64,000 nt of DNA from Taenia hydatigena (GCA_036345935.2 JADWOT020000006.1:3661543-3725542); one strand, 5' to 3'; positions 35,501 to 48,340 are shown, numbered from the stretch's first letter. Notes: generated from the letters alone by a model not told the origin. Numbers and translations: made by a program.

Positions 35501-37490
35501 CACTAAAGAGTGTCACTTGTTTAAAGCTAATGTTCGTTAAATTTAATACATCCAGGCTGAAGAAAAAAGGATTCGGCATTGCGCACAAAGGTTGGGATAC
35601 AAATTTTTTAATTATTCTGCTGTGCAGCCGAACTTCGTAATGGATTGGAGGCTCTCAGCTTTTGAGGAGGAAGGAAAACGTAGCTGAACACACCAACACA
35701 GAGGTAGCTGTGCCTTTTTGTTTAGCCCTATACCATAAAGCATGTTTTTGTCCAACTCGTCCGCCTGTTCCGAGCGAATTAATGATGAGATGGAAGGTGT
35801 ATTTTCTTCTTATGTGTTTTATCCAATTATCGGTACCCCTTCACACGCTTGCTGTGTCACTACGCAGAAAAAAAATGAATATTCAAAGCGTTCCTAATGC
35901 ATTTGTAATACGTTTTTGGCTTTTGTCTTAAACCCATTAAATATGCTCATTTAAAATGACTCGTGTTGGCCTCAAAGCTTAATCAATCACACCCTTAATG
36001 TGTATGCACATGTCAACGATTTTGCACAACTTGGGTTTAGGCAAAAAATTTGTCTGCCTTTAAAAAGGGTTAGTCAAGTATTTGTTTCTCTTCTCTGATA
36101 TTCGTCTTGAACCACCACAGAATACTTGATGATTCTTGTTTTCTTTGCTCAACTCTCGGTTTCGGTCATGCAGACACTGAGCGTTGCTTGGCGTCATGAC
36201 TTCCCAGCCATACTATTAGACTCTCAGTTCGCCTGCACGTCGACAGTACATTTCCTGTACCATTATTACAGTCTTTTACACATGAAAAATGCAGAGAAGA
36301 TACAATGGTGGTAGTGGAAAGACAACCCTGATCTCTAATGCAGAATAGCAAACCTCAACGTGGCGAAGGCAAGCATGTGCTGAGGGTGAGGGAATCTGTG
36401 ACGAGGCCTAACGAAATGATTGAAAGTTGCGTCCACCCTCAGCAACCATCTCAGGCTTACGTTCTGCGGCTGTGTCGTTAATAGCTAAAGCGACACTAGT
36501 AACGGCCGTGATTTGTCCGGAATGGTTCGTGGTGGATTTGTCTGCGGTGCCTGCATAGAGATTTCCGTGAAGTGAATGCACAATACCCCCTCCACCACTC
36601 TACTAGCTGGAGAAAACTCAACTAGATAGATTTGCCTGGATAGCGCTGAGGTAATAACGAAGTAGTGAGAGGAAAGTAAGCAAAGTCTCTTATTATCTCA
36701 CTTTCCTATTGAATGACTTTGCTTCAAGCTGATGGCCTTTCAACTACCAATCGACACACGGGATGGTCAGCACATTTTTCCACTGCCTAATACCGTCCTA
36801 AAACAGGACGGAACTCCTGGTCTAGTAGGACTGCCAAAAAGAATAAGCAGCATTGCGTTTTAAAAAATTGGTGGCTGACTTGGTTAGTTCGTGGATGTTT
36901 TTATTTGTGAAGCACCGACTACGATGGGAGTGCGATGTGGGAGTTTAACCAAGGGAAGCGCTAGGAATACCGGTCAAAAGAGGGGAGAGGCTCTGTAAAA
37001 ATTTGATTGTTGTTCAACTCTTTATTTCGGTAATGAAAGCATCATATTCTTGGCCTTTGTACTTGCGCTAGGCGGATGTCCCTTGAGCCATGTCGAATGC
37101 CTCTTTTAAGCCCTTTTTTACGTTGGCAACTCATTTTCTGCCCCGCTGCTGATGGCATTTCTTATTCTTAAGAAAGTGCTCTGCACGCCAAAGTTATTAC
37201 AAATCTTAAGTGGTCTTCTAGACCTCACTGCTTTTTGCGAAAACTTCAAGCTATTTTATGGGTGAATGAACGTACATTTTTCCTTTTTTGATAAAATCGG
37301 AAATTTATAGAATTTCATGCCATAAAATTTCTAGGGCAGACGTCGCCAAATTGCCTCTGTTCAGCTCCATTTCCTGCAGTCTTTTGCGGCATAATTTCTT
37401 CGGTGTCTAGTGTCGGATCGGTTGATTGGGTGTGGAATGCGTAGACAACTAAGGGTTTCAAGAATTTCTCTTTCCTGACAATCAGTATGT
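32570..37490. other. Non-coding stretch with anchors to unit 1
   Basis: 33,075-33,150 matches 5,575-5,640 and lies in a 102-codon plus frame (33,027-33,335) with a hydrophobic run (LYLILWLLWYPMW) but no known motif. 34,798-34,900 matches 7,205-7,310. About 33,858 may match 6,457, the region of the duplicated minus frame. 34,934-35,185 is an 83-codon plus frame without a recognised motif. Nothing here is secure enough to call a gene. Confidence 0.35.
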
Positions 37491-37506
37491 GCACACACGC
37501 AAGCAC
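37491..37506. repeat. CA microsatellite, unit 2
   Basis: Imperfect CA tract in the position equivalent to 10,256-10,273. The next ~100 bases share CCTGTCAA-ATGTCA with units 1 and 3. Confidence 0.55.
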
Positions 37507-37891
37507 AGAAATGCATTTAAGCAGAAGCAAGTTCTTGGTAGTGTAAGCACCTGTCAAAATGTCATTGCTGAGAGTAGAATGTGGAGAGACATTTGAAGCG
37601 CTTTCCTTAATAAATTAGAACGGACAGGGTTGTATGCCTTCTGATCACCCAGGTGATGCTAAGGAGGAAAGAAGCAGTTGTTTCTACCTTAATTAGAATT
37701 GATAGCATTTCTTTTAGCATCTATGGCCATTTTGGTGGTTTAATGATTCAAAAACGTTTGATTAGGCACTGATTTGCATTAAAATAAAGTGCTAATTATT
37801 TTAACAACATTGACGACACCTTTGAACTCTTTGGTAAGTTTACTTCACTAATAATTGGTCAATCAAATTTTGGGGATCAAATCTACCTCGA

Positions 37892-38036
37892 ATGTACGCA
37901 CACCCACGCATGCCCCAATGGGTAGAAATAGCATCCACACATGAGCTTGCCTTTATTACGTCAATCATGCTGGTGTTTGATTAGTGAGTGTTTAGCTTCC
38001 AGACATGGATACTTACCCGCCCACACACACACATAA
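37892..38036. repeat. Paired CA-tract block, unit 2
   Basis: Two CA-rich tracts (37,896-37,909 and 38,022-38,034) about 110 bases apart. They match 10,723-10,893 and 53,840-53,991. Between the tracts units 2 and 3 share CTTTATT, TCAATCAT or CAGTCATC, TGATTAG-GAGTG or TGACTAACGAGTG, and GACATGG. This is the best single anchor for the triplication. Confidence 0.65.
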
Positions 38037-38507
38037 ACTGCAACAGACGTGCTTGATCCTTATGCCCATCTTTATTCCCTCAGTTTTATTTCTTTTTCTA
38101 AGCGACAGTCCCATTACAATAAATGCTAAAAGTTACGTTCGCCTAATTATCCTTAACTAAATAGGTTAAAAAAGAAGTTGACAATAGATTTTCCCCTCTC
38201 TTGGATGGATTTTGTTTCTTCTGCAAAATAAGCAAATGAATGGACTTACAATACGGCTGTTCAGTACTTTTCTTTTACGGGAATTCGAAGGTAAAGTTTT
38301 TATGTTCGACCTGAAATTGTTGTTTGGACTTCTGCGACACTCGTCTTCTGCTGATTAGTAGGGCAGTATTAACACAAGTTACTGCATATCACCTGTTAAA
38401 ATCATGCTGGTCAACTTAAGGAAACGGTTAGGAGGCAAATTTATGCTTAATTTACAATGTCTATAACTAACGTGCAAATAAATATGGTTGAGCATATTGA
38501 TAAATAG

Positions 38508-38633
38508 ATGGAAGACATCGTCCCAGAGCTCGTTGCCAGCACGTCTGTGGATGGTCTCATTCCCGAGGTCCCAGGAGAAAGTGAAATCAATCTGACGAGC
38601 GTTTCTCAGGCTTACGTGCTACATAATAAATGA
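38508..38633 (+). other. Small plus ORF of 41 codons, conserved start and stop context
   Basis: ATG at 38,508, TGA at 38,631-38,633. It reads MEDIVPELVASTSVDGL, and unit 3 at 54,422 reads MGHIVSKLVVNISVGAV. The ATG, the IV-x-x-LV pattern and the distance to a TGAAAA at the end are shared. In unit 3 the frame slips before that stop. Unit 1 (11,534) keeps the ATGGAA start but diverges quickly. A TAG just before the ATG could be an acceptor. It might be a terminal exon, a small protein or a non-coding relic; no family recognised. Confidence 0.25.
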
Positions 38634-39458
38634 AAACGACCAACAGTTTACACAACTGCACATTCCATTCTATTCTATCACCGAGTAAATCAAATCAACG
38701 CCAATCGTGAAGGCCAAGAATGTAGAAGGGTGGAACAGTTGGCTTCAAGGACTTTCATTTTGACCATTCCCACACCTCTTCACTTTGTCGATGTAAGTAC
38801 ACGCAGTTGTTAAAATGTTCGCCAAGTATATAACTTAGTGAATTACTTGGGATTCGACATGACTTTTGTATTGTTCAGCTATATGAGCCACCATACCACT
38901 CACTCATTCCCACAATCCTACGCCCCTTAGGACCAAATGGCTATCACCTCAGAGGAGTATGGAAGCTTCAACATAAATTCTTGACTAGCTAAAGGTCAAA
39001 CAACACGTAGAACTGAGATTTTACTATTACTCGATGACATTTGGTAGAACTTGGAGGTATGGAAGAGAAACTTTTTTACTCTTACTCAAAGACTTATTTG
39101 GGGGTAAGGAATTAGTTTAAGGGAGGAAAGGGCTAAGTATACCCTCAAAGCACAATGCTTTTTTGAATGTAGAAAAGGTCCGAATACACCATTTTATCCC
39201 CATTCCCATCCTACATGCTTCTTAAACTGATACAACCAGAGATAACAGATGCATAGATAATAGTGTAGGCAGTCAGGGAGGTAAAGTGCGTCATATTTGA
39301 AGGTATCCAGAACACTTGATTTCAGGAGCATAATATTCCACGTAAATGGAATCAGATAGGTCGATGCATCAAAAGGATAGTAGTCTCAATGATTAACACC
39401 ACGAAAGTCGCATTCAATTTTTTTTGGTGGAACCAGAACCATCTTGACCTCTCCTGAG

Positions 39459-39606
39459 AGCTTCTATCACAGCACTGGCCACTCAACTGGAGTCTATTAC
39501 CGCCTCTTCAGTTGTCATCGGCTCGATGCGCTACGCCATAGCCAGTAGACTATGCAGTAAACTTTTTCTGCCCCATCTCGCCATCCTCATCTTCATCGAT
39601 GAGCAG
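39459..39606 (+). other. Candidate exon ending in a donor shared with unit 3
   Basis: Open from a TGA at 39,445 to a GTAAGA donor at 39,607. The translation includes ESITASSVVIGSMRYAIA and a hydrophobic end, LPHLAILIFIDEQ. Unit 3 has the equivalent GTAAGA donor at 55,546, and SYIGFSV at the place of VVIGSMR, but is frame-broken between. In unit 1 (about 12,300) TVVITLG is at the matching place. A strong donor conserved in two copies is the best evidence; the acceptor (AG at 39,457-39,458 or 39,459-39,460) is weak. Function unknown. Confidence 0.28.
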
Positions 39607-40574
39607 GTAAGATAGAAAAAACTTCATGAATTAGCTTGTTCATTATTGCTAAAAATAAGCCCATCTTAGAGGCGCTAGTTAATTTCTAGTTCGAGTTGTT
39701 ATTCAAAATAAAGGGGCTTGAATAATTACCACCACCTGTTTGTGGCATATTTATTAAAAAATCTAAGTTGGCGTGACTTTCAATTCTACCTCCTTCACAT
39801 ATTTTTTAAGGTATGGGACACATAATAGTGTTAGCACTTGGTATTTGCTTAACAGTTGGCATTTTAAATTAATCCAAAAGATTGGGATTACTTAGATTGT
39901 TGGCCACATAAAACTTGGCAAACACTGTGTACACATAGACTCTTAGAGAACTGATTGTTGAATAGGTAGCAAACTTCTGACCGTATTGTTTTCCACTAAT
40001 AAGAACTACTGTTCACTACCAAGAAAGGAAGTGTTTCCTAGATTGCGTATTTTTATCCATCTTATGTTATCACCACTTTTAATCCATAAACAACATCATT
40101 TGAATGCTAAAAATCAAATGTAAAATGAAGCCGTAAAATTCCTCCTTCGGATATGGCAATAGACCAACGTTGCTTTCTTCACCTTTAAAGGGCGCTCACT
40201 TCCAGCAACGGGAGTATGCAGACTGCTGGTTTGGTTTATTCCATCTTGATTTGTTTACATGAAGTCCAAATAAAAGTCTCCCAAATCACGGGGCACACTG
40301 AGGTAGAAGGTGCAGAGTGCTGCAGGCTACCATACATAACCAAGTCATTTGATTGCTTCATTGCTTGTTAACTAATAAAGAGTGCTGCATTCCGTACAGA
40401 GTGAGCAATCTATTCATTTAGTGCAGTTCTGAGACATTGCATACGACAACTACGGTTGTGAAAATACAGCTGATCTCGTTGGCTATCTTTTTTCAGCCTG
40501 ATTTCTGATGGCTGCCTACTCTCAGATGCAAAGAATGAATGATTGAGGCCCATCGGCCTCGTTAATTTAATGCG

Positions 40575-40885
40575 CTAGCAATTGAGTGAACTACTTACTC
40601 CGTATTATGCCTTCCTCAAATGCGTACTATTCGCCTCATTTTCTGCCCTACCTTTGGGTATCGAAATGCATTGGAACGGTTCGATGCAGGTCATGGTAAT
40701 GCAGGCAATGCTGACATCATTTCTAAGTTCTGAATTTTTAAGGATTAACTTCGTGACCATTTAGTGAGGAGAAAGCAATGTCACTTAGTCCAAGAAATTC
40801 GGACCAGAGTCTAAGGATTGCCTTCCAAAAATAGAAAAGTAAGCTTAAGAATTCGTGGCGGACGAGATTGCTTCCACGTAAGTCA
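40575..40885. repeat. Anchor blocks, unit 2
   Basis: 40,575-40,695 matches 13,423-13,545 and 56,390-56,482 and ends GATGCAG|GTCATG. 40,845-40,885 matches 13,961-14,000 (AGAATTCGTG-C-GACG-G-TTGCTTCC). No coding call. Confidence 0.5.
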
Positions 40886-41682
40886 CCCCAAGTCTTCTTT
40901 TTGCTGCTTCTTTTCAAAATGAGACGCCACTGTATCAACATAGATAACGGCGAATTCAAAAGCCTTCCCTTTCTTCAGCTTATGCTGCATGAGGTGGGTC
41001 TTCTTTTGTACTTATTGCTTAAAGTTCATTCTAAACGTTTTATACAGGATGCCTCCGATGCCTCTCAATAACACTTCATGTCTTACAAATTTTCTGCTGC
41101 TCAATTAAACATCGTCTTCACACTTTCTAACATCATCCTTCTTGGGATAAAATGGCTACCGATATGAATGACGCAAATTCAGCTGACGCTTGCGCTCCCC
41201 TGTAATGCACCTTAGAGGAATGAGTGGGCCAAAGACGGAACTGGAAAACGCAAACAAAACTGTGGTGATGAGAGTGAACAACAATATGGGCTTTACCATT
41301 CGATTATTGGGGATTGATAATGGTCATATTTAAGTGTTTTTAATGAATGGTGTGTCTCGTAGAAGGCCGCATTCGCAAAAATTCAAAGACTTATTTACAC
41401 AATTTATGGAGGGGTGGGTGCCGATGGCGATGATACGAATTGGACCGGTGAACCATAACATTCACCGTTGCGGAGTTGCTTAAAATTCTAAATGAGATTA
41501 ATGTTGCTTAATTATTGAAAAGATACCGCACTTCGGACCCATATCGCTAGCTTTAGGAGGGTAAGTCCTAAACAGCTGTTTTAAAGGCCTCATAAGATGT
41601 GATTCTACTCCTTTCTTCGTGATGAATGGATTTTAACCCGGTCTCAAAGAAGCTCAGGTCTCTGAGGATTGTTATGCAATCC

Positions 41683-41868
41683 TTAGAAAAAATAACGAAT
41701 GGGTTCGAAGTACGGACACAGTCCAGAAGCAAAAGGAAATGCCTCACAAACACTCGCTATTCGTGTTCCCTTGAGACATTCCTCCAAGTGACGACAATAA
41801 CTTTTGCCATTGGACTCGGGTAGACAATCACGTACGGAGGCGAATAGGCAATACACCGACGGAGGTAG
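41683..41868 (-). other. Conserved minus-strand frame, 61 codons, unit 2
   Basis: Counterpart of 14,809-15,048. It contains DCLPESNGKSYCRHLEECLK and continues past the unit 1 stop position to a TAA at 41,683. Unit 3 shares YCRSLEEC. The left flank, on the plus strand, shares ACATTCCTCCAAG and ACGACAATA with unit 3. Possible former exon. Confidence 0.28.
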
Positions 41869-42234
41869 CTAGAGCATTTTAATAGGTAAGTTTGCATTTC
41901 ATTAAGAAAGAGCTAGCATATTGCAGTGGCATTTTTTTCACTTTTCTTTTAAAATGCCAAACAAGCCTTATTTGCGATCTTATAGCATAAACCTAACTAC
42001 TTAATTAGCATTAAAAGTAGCCTTCTTATCAACTCGCCGCTCACGAAACTATAGGAGGTCATTGCCTCAAGTCTCGATTTATTCTTAATTACATCGACCT
42101 TCTCAGGACTAGAGGGTGCGGTATTTAAGACATAATAGAGGCTATTAAGCACACCAAGCCCGTTAATTAAAGAAACTGAATCATTATTACAAAATATATT
42201 TCTCACCCTATGCATAAGAGCATTTTTTGAAACT

Positions 42235-42860
42235 ACTTAAATGGGAGCCTTTCGCCTCAACCGGTAACATTGGAAATGCCCTACAAGTGGTTGGCTGTGA
42301 TAGCCTCAGGTAAGTGACATTCAGCCCATGGTCGCCCTCAAAATCAAACAAATTTAGCAGATGGTTTTAAGCTTCGCCTTACGTATTATGTAAATTCATT
42401 AATGAGAGTGATTAAAGTCTGGTTGATATTTGGACAATCTATTGCCATAAGTTTAATTTGCGACAAAATGGCAGCCGTTCTGCCAGTAATGTTGTGCTAA
42501 TTAGCCATGCTTTAATAGGAGTTAGGACATCCTGCCCACGGAGAACACAAGGACCTGATAAACGCTGCTTGGCAGACAGCACTGACCTTATGACCTGTCA
42601 GACGAATACAAAAGTACAGTCAAGGTTCAAAGTAATTGCGTTAGAGAACAAATAATCAATCCCTGTTAAGCATGCTTCCATTAAAACACTTCCACCAGAA
42701 GGTTACTTTCAAATAATACGAATTTGTAGAGTGTACCATTTTGAGGTGTTGGAAGTGAGTTTCCTTCCAACGAATAGATTTGTTTCGGTCGTCAACGAAT
42801 TATCGATGCAGCCAAAAGGCTTCACATGAGCACAGTTGCCAATTACAAACCATCTATATG
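42235..42860. repeat. Anchor block, unit 2
   Basis: Matches 15,310-15,860: ACTTAAATGGGA at 42,234, CCCATGGTCGCCCTC at 42,326, ACAAAATGGCAGCC at 42,464, TGTGCTAATTAGCC at 42,493 and CACATGAGCACA at 42,825. It is shorter than unit 1 by a small deletion after 42,560, where unit 1 carries the DGYAFD segment. Confidence 0.5.
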
Positions 42861-44926
42861 ACTATGGTCTCCACGGGGGAAGACCTCATATCATTGGTCA
42901 AGTGATCTCAAGCCTTAAGCAAAGCACAAAATAGGTGCTAGGCTGACAGCTCGGAGGTTATTTTAGCGTTTTGTATGTCTTTTCATAGTAATTCAAGGAA
43001 TGATTTCGGTCTCCAAGGGAAGTATTAGTGCAGGAATAGACTGCAGTAGCAAAAGTTTATTGTGGTACTTTTCTAATCTAGACGATTATCTTTTTCTGCC
43101 AAAGTAAGGCAACTAACCTGAGAACTTAGGCGCTTGATGGCCCATATAGCAAACCGAAGTGGTTGTAGCAAGACAGAGAGCAGGGAAGCCTGTTCAGATA
43201 TGGATCTTGTGCTTGCATTTTATTCTTAATCAGTAATAAAGGGAGAGATTTGAGGTAAACTGGGTGAACGTAACCTTCGCAGCTATCTCTGCCTTAGTAA
43301 GTCATGGTAAGAAATAAACTCGGAGCATTAGCAAACAGCCGTCAAAATTGATGACCTTCCTTTCATTTACCTCGGACTAATGGAGGTTTCAATTTTTATA
43401 AAGGCATTGCAGGACTTACTTATCCTTAAAATATATCATTAAGTGCCCATTTTGCAAAACTCTTGAGTTTTAAAGTGGTGCTCAAAATCTTTTCTGATCA
43501 ACGAAAGAATTCGTAGTACTGTGCTCGAAAATATGTTGCATGCGTACAAAGTACTAAAAGGCTGCTGATATACCTTGACTGTCACCGCACTGAGTGGAAG
43601 TACAAAGGCTTTCGTCCAGTGCAAGCGTAACGAAACGTGAGTGTTGAGCAGGCAACCAAAGTGCTACATACAGCCTTTCAAAAATCGTCTCTAGCACTCC
43701 CTTCGCTCGGCCACGAACTGACCGTGCTAGATAGCAAGTTCGCTTGTACGTGAGGAGATATTGGGCCTCCACTTCATTGGCACCTCTTGGCAATCCTAAA
43801 GGATCTGGAACCAACCCGTGATTAAAGACTGCATTGAAGGAAAGAGGATGTGTTGACCCTCTAGTATGTTCATTGCTAAACGTAGGGACACTTGCCCGAA
43901 ATAAGAATAAGTCAATGATAAAGATCGGTGATTAAAATAGTTCCGAATGAATAGACTTTAGCGCTTCTTCCACATTGTCACGTTGCTTTTACTTAAGTTC
44001 TGCCCAGCCTTATCCACTTGGAATCGACCCTGGGAGTAGAGAGGTAGAAGCAACATCGTGAGTTAACCAGATCGCCACCTTTAAATAGGTAAAGAAGAAA
44101 TCTTCTTAATGACTTATTCCAGATTATGTACGACTACACCTAGTGTGACGACCACTTGAGTTGTTAATAACACTTTTGCAGAACACAGAATTGGGGTAAT
44201 TGCACAAAAGTTAGTATCATTTGCAACCCTTTTTTTAGAAATCCCTAAAGATTTGCCCATCCTTAACCCAAGACAGTCACCCGCCACCTTGAAGTTTAAC
44301 ATTCAGCATGCCCGAAGGCTATTTTACCCTCATGATGTACGCTAGCAGTTATGCTAATGCCCAAAGGCGACCATTCTTAAAACGGGAAAAAATCCTTTGA
44401 GTTACATTTGCTTTATGATGCTTGTCTGGTTATTTGGAATGTAAAATTGAATTTCCTAGAGCTATTGCTTGAGCTAGTGCGGAGAAATCTGCAAGTACAT
44501 TTTGGAAAACCTTTCTGATCAGCAAAGTGAAACCGTTCCACTCTGCAAATTTCCACCTTAGAGAGTGCAAACGCATAAGTGGGGATAACTTTAGTAAGGC
44601 TATTTAAAATATTAGTATATTGATGCTACAACCACACCCGTTTGCCCAAATGATCGAGAGAATAGCAAACACATAGACACCTTAAGCTCCTTAAGCTTGC
44701 CATTTATAGAGGCATGGGTAGACCCAATCATGCAGCTGAAATAACAAGCAATTTGATTGTCATGAATAGACATTGTGGAAGAGGAATGAAGATGGAGATA
44801 AGGATTTCATTTTTCCATCGGCCATATATCACAGAAAGTTGCGCGTGTCCAGCTCTTTCTCCTATCACAAAGTGAGCAACTGTTCTATGTAATCACCTCC
44901 TCAAGGTAGGTTAACTGCCAGAATAG
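42861..44926. other. Non-coding stretch
   Basis: Frames at 43,554-43,814 (-, 86 codons) and 44,114-44,302 (-) have no motif and no matching copy. I could not align this part with unit 1 or 3. Confidence 0.3.
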
Positions 44927-45054
44927 AGCCGCGATACTCATACAATGATCTGTCCTTTCGATTACACAGGCAAGCGAGACTCCGCCTTTGCACTTCCATT
45001 GGATGGCATGACCTCCGGGATATTCCATCAGCTCCTCGTTTCGTACCTGCATCG
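44927..45054 (+). other. Candidate exon ending at a GT donor, unit 2
   Basis: The plus frame opens after a TAG at 44,924 and reads ICPFDYTGKRDSAFALPLDG, then MTSGIFHQLL, to CATCG|GTAATG at 45,055. Units 1 (18,093) and 2 share F-x-Y-x-GKR and M-x-SG. The minus strand is also open here for 74 codons (44,885-45,109) and also partly similar to unit 1 (22,933-23,136). Which strand, if either, was coding is undecided. Confidence 0.25.
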
Positions 45055-45269
45055 GTAATGCATATTCTACCCTAGTCTTATTTCTTGCTTCAGAGAAATC
45101 TCTAAACACTGCACTTATGCAGGTGCGCTCCCACCCAAGTATTTGTGACCCCTTCTAAGGCAGCATTTTCTCTATCATTTTCCATAAACAGTTTAGATTA
45201 TAGTGTATTTTTCTGGGAACCCACCCGAATGGTGTGAGATTAATTTCAGACTAAGCTTTTGCAATTTAT

Positions 45270-45440
45270 TTTTGGTTTATCCTCTGTTCTCCATATATGG
45301 ATGTCGGTTCTCACCTTTCTTCGTGCCTCATGAAGCGTAACTCACATCTATCCAATCAGTCGGTCATTCGCTAAGCGCCCCTCTATTCCTCTGAGAGCAA
45401 AAATGAGCTGAAATATTTACGAGGCTGGTAAGACACCAAG
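45270..45440. repeat. Anchor block, unit 2
   Basis: Matches 23,236-23,410 and 62,120-62,240. Units 2 and 3 share GTGCCTC-TGAAGCGTAA, AGTC-GTCATTC and CTCTGAG-GCAAAAA, then AAATATTTAC. Very clear. Confidence 0.6.
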
Positions 45441-46518
45441 CGCAAATAGTGAAAGTAAAAAGAAACTTAAATTAAGGCGGCGCAAACTAACCTGAGAGCG
45501 CCTGCTTTCAAATCAGTCTCGGAATTATCAATACCCATTTCCAAATTACCGTTAAATGCTGCCCTGTCATTACTATGGAGGGGTCTACCCATCTTAATTA
45601 GTGGATCATCCTTATTTGTTGTTATTTCAGCTTCTGTCAGTACATTTTACAAGAAGATCTGATTTGGCTATGGTTTTACCCTTACTGGCTAAAGCAAAGA
45701 CAGACTTTAGCCTTAGCAATGTAGACAATAAAGTTTTGTGCGCAAGAAGTTGTGAGACAAGTGTGGAGAAGGTGTTCGACGCTATGTGCTGACTTTGTCA
45801 TGCTAAGCAGATTGCATATGTGGCAACCAAATGGTCGACAATTTGTAAAGCAACCACCTTCACAGCATCTAGCATCACGGTTTTAAAGTTTCTATCATGA
45901 GGAGATCAGGCATTTGTTTTAATTAACTTTAGGGAGACAGAGTCTCATAGTCCATGCTCTAATCTGGGTGTTATTGTCTGCAGTGTTCTCTGATGAGTTA
46001 TCTTGGTCGCAGTTCTGCGCTACAATAAGTGCAAGGAAAGGAATTGCTATCCTTTCGTAACGCAGAACCTAATGTACCTAGGCAATATTGCATCAAAAAA
46101 TAGACTAATCAGAAAGGCACACAAATCTCTATATTATTTGCACAGTTTTGAATTTTGCGAGCCAAACCACCCGGTTGTCTAAAAGATGCATGGATGTGTG
46201 CGTGTTCCAGAATTGCATCGGATGCGAAGAACAGGTAGTATGCTGGAGGTAATCCTGCCGATGCCCGCAAACATACTGCGTATTTAAACCATATGTCTCC
46301 AATTAAGTAGGATCTCCGTGACATCATTCATTCTTGGCATTGACTACATGTGCATGTGTGTGTTTGTTTGTCGGATATTCCAATGTGCCTTAATGAAAAG
46401 ACAGGAGTGAGTATCCATTTCACTGCTGCAGTTCTTGTAATAGCCTCTGATGCGCAATTTTGACCTTTTAATGGATTTGCCTCGCTTGTTTACGCTTTCC
46501 TCGCGGGTTTTAATGCTT
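45441..46518. other. Non-coding stretch
   Basis: No supported exon or RNA gene. A short CA/TG-rich run is at about 46,345-46,372. Confidence 0.3.
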
Positions 46519-46600
46519 GCCCGGCGGTCCACTTACTTACCAACTTCCTTATCTAATTAAAGGAAAAAGCTGCTTTAATTAGTGAAGATGCATATTAACT
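46519..46600. repeat. Anchor block, unit 2
   Basis: Matches 24,068-24,150 and 63,050-63,130 through CACTTACTTACC, AGGAAA or AGGAAG, and AATTAGTGAAGATGCA against AATTAGCAAAGAAGCAGATGCA-type sequence. Confidence 0.45.
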
Positions 46601-48139
46601 CCGCGACTCCCATTGCTAGGTTGGGGGATGCGAGCTTCTCCCCTGGTGCTACTTAATTCACTGCTTCATTAGCAGATTAATGACTTAATGGACTAATGTT
46701 TGACAAAAATTTCTCATCTAATGTCGAAATAGCTAGGTGTGCGACCCTTCGCTGACGGAGGTAACCTTGGCTTTATAAATGATGCGGTGAGTAAAAATAT
46801 CTGTTTTGAAATAAATGTGGAAGAATTAGGCGAAATGGTAAGTCTCACTACACATGTGATTTGTGCAGGTTTCAAGTCTGCAGTGTCTTTAACTACTCTG
46901 CAGTGGTGTAAAAGATGTGGATTCATGGGAAAAGGAAATGTGCTACATGTGCCACCTAGTAGTTGATATATTACGCGAAGAGTTGAACGTGAACAGCATG
47001 TGCTTGCATAGTATAAGTCGCCTGAATTAGGAAGAGCAAAATTGAAGAGTTAATGACCAACAAACCTGGTCCGATCTTAGCGCTAATAGGCATTTAGATA
47101 CAAAACTTGTGGCTCTGTGGAGACAACGCTCCGTGTTAACAGTGTTGCAGCTTCTCACCTCCGTTCTCGCATTAGACCCGATGTCCGCAAAATAAAAACA
47201 AATCAGTGGGAACTGAGGCATTCCTCTTCATTGGGAGGACGCTGATTTTGTGTGGATTGTATAGACGTGGAGCCAAATTTGAAATATTTTAACGATGGAT
47301 CATTTACACTGATTTCAGGCAATTTTAGTGAGCTGTAAGCTGAGATGAATATACACGGTATGAGAAAAAATAGGGCTTATGCGAAATATGTCTGAGCACT
47401 GCATTTGTCGATAGGTAATCAGGTCCTGAATTTTGAATTTCAAAACTCCACCGTCAGACGATAAAAATGTGGCTTCTTTAGGTGGCAAATAGCAAAACAT
47501 CCAAAATACAGGATTGCGTGATGGTAGTGAACTTCGGTACGTGTAGCCGTTGGTTCACACGGGGGAGAGAGGTGCTGCACTGTTCACTTTACGAAACGTT
47601 TGCCACATTGCACAAAAGCCTTATGCTTGAATAAAAAATGCAATCCTACAATGATGAAAAAATTTACGCCTTTATAAATTGCGTTTACAAATGCTACTAG
47701 AAGGTGTAGACTGCAGGTGGGTTCAGGGAATTGGCTATCCTGCTAATTTAGTCAGCAATGCAATCAGCAATCGACAAAAGTTCTGCCGCTTAAAGTAAAT
47801 TCCATGTTCCCATCCTGCTTTTTTACCAACTATCTATTCTCTTCTAGTCCTATTCGAAGGTGATGATGAGATTGTTGTCATTGTCGAAGGCAAGATCTGC
47901 TACCATTCATTAATCGAATATCAGCCTATGAAAATAAAAGCTGGGAACTGCATTTCAGCAGTCCAGTAGTAACTGGGTCGGTAGATAATATGAACCTTTT
48001 GCAAGAGGAATAACGAAAAGGAATGTGCAGGTGACGATGCTAAATTCGTCAAGCTGCATTAACACCATGTTTCGAGAGGAGATGAGGAATTGCGGACTGA
48101 GAGCACTTTATTCCACCCCACTGCTTTTGTTTAAAAATG
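46601..48139. other. Non-coding stretch
   Basis: Frames at 46,714-46,926 (-) and 46,739-46,966 (+) overlap on opposite strands and show no motif. Nothing else supported. Confidence 0.3.
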
Positions 48140-48340
48140 GTTGGAAGCATGAGAAACGGGAACGAATTGGCGGAAATCGAAGTAGGTAGAAGTAATTAAG
48201 TAAAGAATCTGCCTGATTATTTCGTATCCAGGTATTTCCTGGGTACTCCCCGGCCTGGAAGGAAAGTGACTTCTCGAAGTGACAAACAGTGAGGCTATCA
48301 GTTGTGTTTTTGATCCGTAAAAGGCCGGGCAACAATCAGT
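48140..48340 (-). other. Conserved segment with minus frames, unit 2
   Basis: Matches 26,815-27,080 and 63,425-63,640. The unit 3 motif SLPSSHLSRMANSPFLM corresponds to LLPTSISANSFPFLML here, in a frame that is interrupted upstream by a TAA. Two other minus frames stay open (48,108-48,335 and 48,131-48,346). This copy therefore looks frame-broken if the segment was ever coding. Confidence 0.25.
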
